The notes under the pieces: model-generated
What the model was told of the DNA's origin: nothing
Databases searched by the model: none
The model's input: the letters and a program-made list of their open reading frames with translations, nothing else
Part shown: one piece after another, positions 57,741 to 64,000 of the stretch
Numbering within the stretch: the stretch's first letter is position 1
How the letters are laid out: each line of letters begins with the position of its first letter
Source of the DNA: Sycon ciliatum
Lineage: Eukaryota > Porifera > Calcarea > Leucosolenida > Sycettidae
Reading direction: 5' to 3'
Assembly: GCF_964019385.1 (NCBI RefSeq)
Contig: NC_088643.1
Location: forward strand, 43,866,140-43,930,139
DNA: 64,000 nucleotides
Position numbers and translations under genes: made by a program

Positions 57741-59472
57741 ATGGCAGAAATCATCACGAAGAATGGTCACAGCTTGATGGAGCTCCGGAGCTTGTGTTCT
57801 TTCTTATCTGGTCCGAAAAAAGAATCCGTGCCCTTTATTTGCGGCCTCTCTTTTGCGGAGGTAATACTACTAGTAATAGTCATCGTTTTGTCAAGTACTA
57901 GAAGTAGCTCATACTGGCGACTTTTTTTCTCCATTTTTGTCATTACCTAACCTTTCATTCCACCGTTGTAGTCATGTACATGAATTGTGTTGAGGTTGGT
58001 GCGATTTGGAGAAATGGAATATCAGCTGTCGTGCCGCCCAGAGCAGCGGTTGCCTCATGTCCCTGGCCGAGATATCTTTGTGCCGATGATAATGTCCCTC
58101 TGGTTTGGGTCGCACGAATCACCAGATCGAATACGAAATCTTGGAGCCATGAAGATTACTTCAATGAAATGTTGATGGCTATTGACGTACATGTACATGC
58201 CGTATCAGCAGTGAGTGCAGAGTGTCATCTGGATCATATCATGGCAAGTAAGTGCATGAAATAATTGCAATTGTAGTTATTGACTTGTGAATTATTTTGT
58301 CTGTCTTAAAAATGGGTGTAGCTCATGACTAAGCCAATGGGTGCTTTCGATTACACATTCTGGGCCCAGGTTTTATAGTTCTCGAATGAACAGAATAAAC
58401 GGATTGCGGCCATGTAAACGAACGCCTGCATGTAAAAATCGTAAAAGGGGATCGCATGGGATCCCGTGCACAGTCGCGCGCAAGTATACATGGACCTAGC
58501 ATGGTGTGTACGTCGAGTGCGTCAATTCTGGCGGGAGAATTAGCAATTCCGCCCTCTCTTCAGCATTGACGGAATTGGATTCCGTCGATTCTGACGACGG
58601 AATTTGTGTAATCGAACGGTGCATCCACCATAACTAATTCTAGAATTGAACGCGCCCATTGACATGACTACTGCCGGCATTGTCACTGAAGCCATGCACC
58701 AAATCGTAACTACTTTTAGTACAATTCATACATAACATCATAAAAGTAGCTTCAGACCTATTGTAACGTTGCCTTCACATTGCTGTCATTTTTAACCCGG
58801 ATGGTGACTGTATGATATTTTTAGACACAAAGAGAGAACGATTTCATGTAAGTTATGAGTAACAGTCCATGAATGTAAGCAGATGATATGCAGTCAGGCT
58901 AGCACAGTACTGTCGGGACATGCAACTGACTGTCACTATTGGTGATGTACTTGCTGACAGTCCCAGCGCATCTCCTGTATGCAAACCTACAGCCTTCTGC
59001 CTTGGACGATTCAAGGTTAGGAAAAAGATCAAAGAGGGTGCACTTTCAGACTATAAACGAGGCCTTGGTGGGTAATGCTCGAGAATTGCTAGATTCTGTT
59101 CGAAATGCATTGAATAATTGGCAGGACCATAAAAAAGCTTATGGCGGGCAATTCCTTGAATTCTGCTCTTCATCCATATATCAAACAAACATGCCAGAAG
59201 AGTACCAGATTCTGCCAGCGTTATCTGCCATGGGATACTGCATACGGTCTAGTTACATTAAATTTTGTGGACTGTCATTCATAGCTCTTGCTGTCATTGT
59301 GATAGACATCATAGTTCTGTGTACTAATGGAGAAGAGGTGCATGTGGCCACCGCTGCTAGTTGCATAATGTTTAGCCACAATGACTCACTGAATGATCTA
59401 ACCAGTTGCTGCACGACAGATACAGAAACTCTTTCTCTTCATAGCATAGTTCATGCCCCTGCTGTCCTATAA
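57741..59472 (+). CDS. Unrecognised protein gene, provisional three-exon model
   Basis: Exon 1 57741-57860 (MAEIITKNGHSLMELRSLCS...; donor GAG|GTAATA) and exon 3 58961-59472 (acceptor GACAG|TCC; PAHLLYANLQPSALDDSRLG... to TAA) look coding. Exon 2 is uncertain. An acceptor at 57994 with donor 58250-58251 (CAA|GTAAGT) keeps all phases and gives about 296 codons. The stronger acceptor at 57971 would instead start translation at ATG 57974, making exon 1 untranslated or a separate ORF. Another frame of exon 2 (MEYQLSCRPEQRLPHVPGRD) is also open and protein-like. Exon 3 has one hydrophobic stretch (FIALAVIVIDIIVL), a possible membrane anchor. I recognise no family. It is head-to-head with CDC42. 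Confidence 0.4.
58339..58626. mobile_element. MITE with GGGTGC..TTCGATTACAC ends
   Basis: GGGTGCTTTCGATTACACAT at the left is matched by GTGTAATCGAACGGTGCATCC at the right. Interior GACGGAATT motifs. It sits in the putative intron of the unknown gene. A related end type (TTCGATTATGC) occurs at 63641-63812. Confidence 0.7.
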
Positions 59473-61775
59473 TCGGATGTGTATGACAAATACGACAGTC
59501 CTTGTTGTGATGCTAGAAGTGCTTGCCGGCGAAACCCACCCCATAAATGGAATACCGGTAGTCGTAGCATGCAGGGAGACTGCATGAAATCATAGTACCG
59601 GTACATGTACCCGAAAATATGTGCGCTTCGTCCCTGGATTTGCAAGTTCTACGTGATCCGGTGTCTGTGAAACTGGCGATCGCGGCCTTGACTTGCCGAC
59701 CCCAAACAAGCGCAATCCAAATAACATACCTGCGAACCTTTGCAAACCTGAGATCGGGACAATGACATACCTAGGTATGAAAAAGTATACAAGTCTAGCT
59801 GTGATGCATGCGACAAATGCACTGTTGGGTGCCACCCTCGATATCGGGACGGTCCCGGCCGTGTCGGGATAGTTGGCAGGTGTGAAATAGGCGATGCCAT
59901 ATGTGGGTATGTACATGTATAAATCGGCCCTGCCCCAAGGACGGCTGTAGCAGGCAGCCATTGAGCCAGACCCTAACCGCTTAAAAAAAAAACACTACAC
60001 TTCCAGTTGGCCATGTTGTCTCCCTCTACGCTTCACATCCCTGCCGTCCACTCGAACATGTTGTGTCACTGCCCAGCACTGTGCATGCAGTTGTAATGCG
60101 CTGCTCTTGGTACCTGTTTTGACGATGACATCATGTTACAAGGTGGAGGACGCCCAGCAGTGCTCCTGTCTACAACCGTAAACCGGTTGGCAGAGTCCTG
60201 GTCTTGCGACCATTCGAACCATATGGGACTTGTCACATGTGTACCGGTAACTAATGAAGTAATAATTATGATGCTGTAATACCTGTTCTAGACTTTCATA
60301 ACCTGTGTGAACCCTGTATTATTACTTACTTCAAAGTGAGAAACTTTCGCTAGAGATTAAATTTCGCTATTTTCGCAACCACCACACATTCGCGAATATA
60401 AATCGCTGCAAACCTCTCCGTACATTGATTGTAGACAGTACAAGATCCGGCTGAAGAGATAGAATCGCAAAAGTTTCTCATCGTGAACCAGCCCAATTTT
60501 TTAAAACGCTAGATTTGCGCGCCGTGAAAGTTTGTAGCTTAACAGTAATTAGAAACACGTTTTGAAGGACCTGGAGAAGTAGGATAGTGTTATTTGGGTG
60601 TGAGTTTTGAAAGGTTTTGGAAAACAACGTTTCCAACTGGCACTTTGAGAAAGTGTTGTAAACACGTGGCTTCAGGTCACGTATCAACAAGCACCGTCAC
60701 CCGTTTGGCGTGTTTTGGCTTCAAGTACTCTCATATGGATCGAGTTCAGTTTGCAAGGTGCAAGCTGCACCGTAGCCTGTTGAGTGACTGTTGGCTATGG
60801 CGTGTAGACCAGCGGACTGTTCAGAAACTGTAGTTTCAGCTTGTGCGTGTCCTTTACTTGGGCTTTGTATGGTCAGGGAAAGTTTGTAAAAAATTGCAAT
60901 TTTTCCTTACCACATACCGGTATGTTGTTTGAAATCTTTTATTCTCACGATTTGTTGTTGTTGTTGTTGTTGTATACTTTGACGATGGAAAAGTTAACGG
61001 ATAGGTAGAAATTCGGGCATGTTTTGAATAATTTTGGACGGGCATACCAGGGCACAATGTGTCAAGAGTACATGAAACCCAAAGTGTGCAGCTTCTGACT
61101 TTTCTGCATTGGTGTCTGTCACGGCGAACTTCCGGGATTACATAATATTTGGTGCAGATCTGAGGCGGGAAGTGGCCTAGTGCGTACAACTGAGCTGTAG
61201 TTGTGCAGAAAGAGACCTGCTTGTATGCACGGCATCACTAAAATGATGCCGGTATTCCCGGAATTTCGCCGCGACAGCAACCCATCAGAGCTGGACATTC
61301 TGGGAGTCTGGGTTTCATGTACTCTTGGGATGTATGGATAACCAGGATAAGCAAATTCAATTTTGGAAATGAGCCTAAATTCCGTCAAAACCAGGGTGGA
61401 AGGCTTCAAAGCATATTTCTATCTAAATCAATATCTGGGAGGTGGACACACACGAGGAAACTGTGCATACTTTCCTGTTGCGTGTCCACCTCACAGCTAT
61501 TGATTGTCTGAGGGCTACTGAAAAGCGAGACACTTTCCCTGTGTGCAAATTTTTCGTTTTCAAGAATTGCACTGTTTCACGATGAGAAACTTTCGCCATT
61601 TAATCTCTTTAGTTGGACTCTGTATTGTTTACAGTACGCGGAGCATTTAGCGACGATTTTTTTATTTCACGAATGTGTCGTGGTTGCAAAATAGCGAAAT
61701 TTAAGCTCTGTGATAAAAGGACCAATAAGTCATAACAGTCCACCACTCAATTAAACGAGATAATAATCATAATAA
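59473..61775. other. Intergenic region with decayed MITEs
   Basis: Two inverted, diverged copies of one element with TGAGAAACTTTCGC ends lie at about 60339-60483 and 61574-61700. A third MITE is at 61061-61329, and a (TTG) run at 60954-60972. The ORFs here share no family resemblance. Confidence 0.55.
61061..61329. mobile_element. MITE with CAAGAGTACATGAAACCC ends
   Basis: CAAGAGTACATGAAACCC (61063-61080) and its exact reverse complement GGGTTTCATGTACTCTTG (61310-61327) delimit a 265-bp element. The ends resemble those of the 41860-43208 element (CCAAGAGTCCATAACC). Confidence 0.75.
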
Positions 61776-62633
61776 TTAAAAGGGAAGTTAAGGCAAAAAT
61801 TAAAATTTCACCAGTTGTAGTCTTCGGGGTGCTGAGTCGAATGGTCTTGGTCCGAGAAAGCTGAGACGCTCCCTTCCTACTTGAATCCCAATCGAACTCG
61901 CGCACTTCCACCGAAACTGGGTGACTGCGCCCTACTAGATGGGGATTTGTATGCAAAATGTCACTAAAAGCGCCATTTCGTTCTTATAAAAGCACGGATG
62001 ACCGCGATTGGCCCATATGTTGTAGTCTTTCGGACGCTGAGTCGACTGGTTTTGGTCCGAAAAGGCTGCGATGCAGCGTTCCTCCTTTATTCCCAATCGA
62101 ACATGGTTGAACAAGCGGTCACGTGCTCCTGGGTGCCCAAATCACCTGGTCACCACGCCAGCAGGCGACAACTTTCACACCAAGGTTCAACTCGAGTGAC
62201 AGGACTGCACCCAAAAAAGGTCAAACAGGCTAGTAAGTTGTACCCTGCAGGCACGGTGACCAGGTGACTGGCGTACGCAGGAGCACGTGACCGCTTGTTC
62301 AACCATGTTCGATTGGGAATAAAGGAGGAACGCTGCATCGCAGCCTTTTCGGACCAAAACCAGTCGACTCAGCGTCCAAAAGACTACAACATATGGGCCA
62401 ACCGCGGTCATCCGTGCTTTTATAAGAACGAAATGGCGCTTTTAGTGACATTTTGCATACAAATCCCCATCTAGTAGGGCGCGGTCACCCAGTTTCGGTG
62501 GAAGTGCGCGAGTTCGATTGGGATTCAAGTAGGAAGGGAGCGTCTCAGCTTCCTCGGACCACGACCATTCGACTCAGCACCCCGAAGACTACAACTGGTG
62601 AAATTTTAATTTTTGCCTTAACTTCCCCTTTAA
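61776..62633. mobile_element. ~850-bp fold-back element flanked by TTAA
   Basis: Nearly perfect inverted arms of about 420 bp meet near 62205. The left end is TTAA (61776-61779) then AAGGGAAGTTAAGG; the right end is CCTTAACTTCCCCT then TTAA (62630-62633). Each arm encodes the same open stretch (GPYVVVF...SRLVLVRKGCDAAF) in mirror orientation, a consequence of the palindrome. A TTAA target suggests piggyBac or Kolobok mobilisation. No transposase. Confidence 0.85.
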
Positions 62634-63086
62634 ATATACAGTCACATAGTGTGACAATAAGGTACAAAACTGGCAGGGGTACTGAGGCATGTCCTTTCTC
62701 TTTATACTCTTCTTTACAGTAGTTGGGCTTGTGCTTGCACTCTTCATGCTCTTTGTGTCATTAGATCATTCCGAAAGAGTATGGATGTGAACTACGCTTG
62801 GTCAGTGGATGATGATAATAATTATGGTCTGGCAAGGGGAGGGGGCGCACCACTGCTATGTGCCTGGTCTATACCTTGTTGTGTACATGACTGCATTGCA
62901 CCCTGCCTGAAAAGAATAGGCTTGGGATACCGGTACTATGAGAGGAAGTTCAAATGTACTTCAAGTAGACTGTTCTAACTGAAGCGAAATTCACAGGGCT
63001 TTTTTACTGGCGGATTCAATGATGCTTGCATTCTAGAGCAAAGAGTACATACACAGTTTATGGACATGTACGTCCTAATTCTAGTA

Positions 63087-63090
<4 letters not shown>

Positions 63091-63162
<72 letters not shown>

Positions 63163-63186
63163 GGGAGGGAGGGAGGGGGGGGGGGG
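63091..63186. repeat. (GA)n microsatellite with G-rich tail
   Basis: About 34 pure GA units (63091-63158), then GGGAGG units and a G-run (to 63186). Confidence 0.95.
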
Positions 63187-63574
63187 ATGAGCACTGATGA
63201 GCATGAAAGCAAGTTACAAGCTCGTGTGAATAATCGATACGCTAAAATATACTGATTCAGTAGGACTGTATTACCATGGACGCAAAAAGTCATTCACAAA
63301 CTCTTGTCTGCTGACAGTGTTGTAAACATGCACTCGTATCCATGTGTACATGTACATGAATACGGGTGCATTTTTTTAGAATATTTTAAATTATCACTCT
63401 TCTATATTGCCCTCCACTAATTCTTGTGATCTTTGACTGGTCCTATTACCCATATCACCGTAATATCGACCACTTAATAGGCATTGTAATCTTTCAACTT
63501 TGGAGGGACTTAGACATTTTTTCTCCACTTCAAAAAGAAAATTTGAAAGAAAGAAGACAAATGAAGAGAACAAG

Positions 63575-63645
63575 CAGGATTCGAACCCACAAACAACAGT
63601 ATGAATCTCAAGCAACCCCTTATACCACCCAGCCACTGAGTGCGT
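63575..63645 (-). other. tRNA-like sequence (degenerate tRNA or SINE head)
   Basis: On the minus strand it reads an A-box-like TGGCTGGGTGG, an anticodon-loop-like CTTGAGATT and a perfect T-loop GGGTTCGAATCC, in tRNA order. The acceptor-stem halves do not pair well, so a functional gene is unlikely. A Ser/Leu-type tRNA-derived SINE is the better guess. Confidence 0.45.
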
Positions 63646-63812
63646 CCGATTATGCCCGATTCATGAATCGGTTCGCGCTATTCACATCACCCCGTGTGAA
63701 TAGGGTGAATGGATTCCGAATCGATTCCAGGGCTCATGACATGAAATCGAACGACCTGAATGCTTGCGAATGGATTCATGAATCCATTCAAGTGCATAAT
63801 CGAACGCAGCCA
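63641..63812. mobile_element. MITE with TGCGT(C/T)CGATTATGC ends
   Basis: TGCGTCCGATTATGCCCGAT at the left and the reverse complement of GTGCATAATCGAACGCA at the right. ATTCATGAATC palindromes sit just inside both ends. It directly abuts the tRNA-like segment. Confidence 0.65.
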
Positions 63813-64000
63813 CTGTGCTGCAGATGCTGCACCGTCTTACTCTTGTTCTTACAGTCGTGTACCCAAAATAGGCAACCTCCTATGTACACTATAGTACAAA
63901 TGCTATACTAAAAAGGTTAAAATAGCTCCTAAATGATCCAATTTTGGGGTTATGGCAAAGAAATCGTGATAAATAGGATATTGACCTCGACTTCGGTCTA

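Larger units (their letters stand above)
62634..64000. other. Terminal intergenic stretch
   Basis: Contains a GA microsatellite, a tRNA-like segment and a short MITE (listed separately). The 65-codon ORF at 62781-62978 and the others match nothing I recognise. Confidence 0.5.

Noticed and set aside
61998-62411. Paired ORFs in opposite orientation as a duplicated gene
   Set aside because: They are mirror images in the arms of a fold-back element.
63575-63645. Functional tRNA-Ser/Leu gene
   Set aside because: B-box and anticodon-loop-like sequences are present, but the acceptor stem does not pair and a MITE abuts the 5' side.

Overview
This is an intron-rich eukaryotic nuclear window, almost certainly from an invertebrate animal. 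The gene set is metazoan: an MRP-type ABC transporter, a LIN37/DREAM subunit, a mitofusin, the ciliary small GTPase CPLANE2/RSG1, and CDC42. Exons are short, with clean GT/AG borders and consistent phases. Introns are packed with (GT)n microsatellites, minisatellites and MITE-like inverted-repeat elements. I cannot fix the phylum from the sequence; a sponge or other marine invertebrate would fit.

Layout. 549-21627 (+): the last 23 exons (1,159 codons) of an ABCC1/MRP1-like transporter whose 5' part lies upstream of the window. Its introns hold several MITEs, a 5'-truncated LINE with an open RT frame and C-terminal zinc fingers (11048-13392), and a 39-bp minisatellite (14300-15521). 21628-25014: intergenic repeats. 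25015-25989 (-): a LIN37 homologue. 25990-28990: MITEs and an unassigned ORF. 28993-40492 (-): a complete 18-exon mitofusin (857 codons), with a piggyBac-type deletion derivative, a tRNA-related SINE and a 32-bp minisatellite in its introns. 40493-41172: a compact divergent promoter. 41173-52420 (+): a 10-exon CPLANE2/RSG1 homologue with an unusual C-terminal extension; its first intron carries a four-deep nest of transposons that includes five copies of a 228-bp tandem unit. 52421-55538: no convincing gene. 55539-57245 (-): a complete 4-exon CDC42 (191 codons). 57246-57740: a second divergent promoter. 57741-59472 (+): an unrecognised gene model. 59473-64000: intergenic DNA with MITEs, an ~850-bp TTAA-flanked fold-back element and a tRNA-like sequence.

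The genes do not form a pathway. The two head-to-head pairs (mitofusin/CPLANE2 and CDC42/unknown) are the only arrangements that suggest shared regulation. I found no clearly new molecular system. The most notable points are the reconstructable nested-transposon history at 41850-44224, duplicated splice sites in two genes (one in frame beside the ABC signature), the CPLANE2 extension, the minisatellite that keeps the ABCC frame open through an intron, and the sense-strand bias and splice-acceptor proximity of (TG)n tracts. All exon models come from reading splice signals, phase and remembered family sequences; no alignment or RNA evidence was available.
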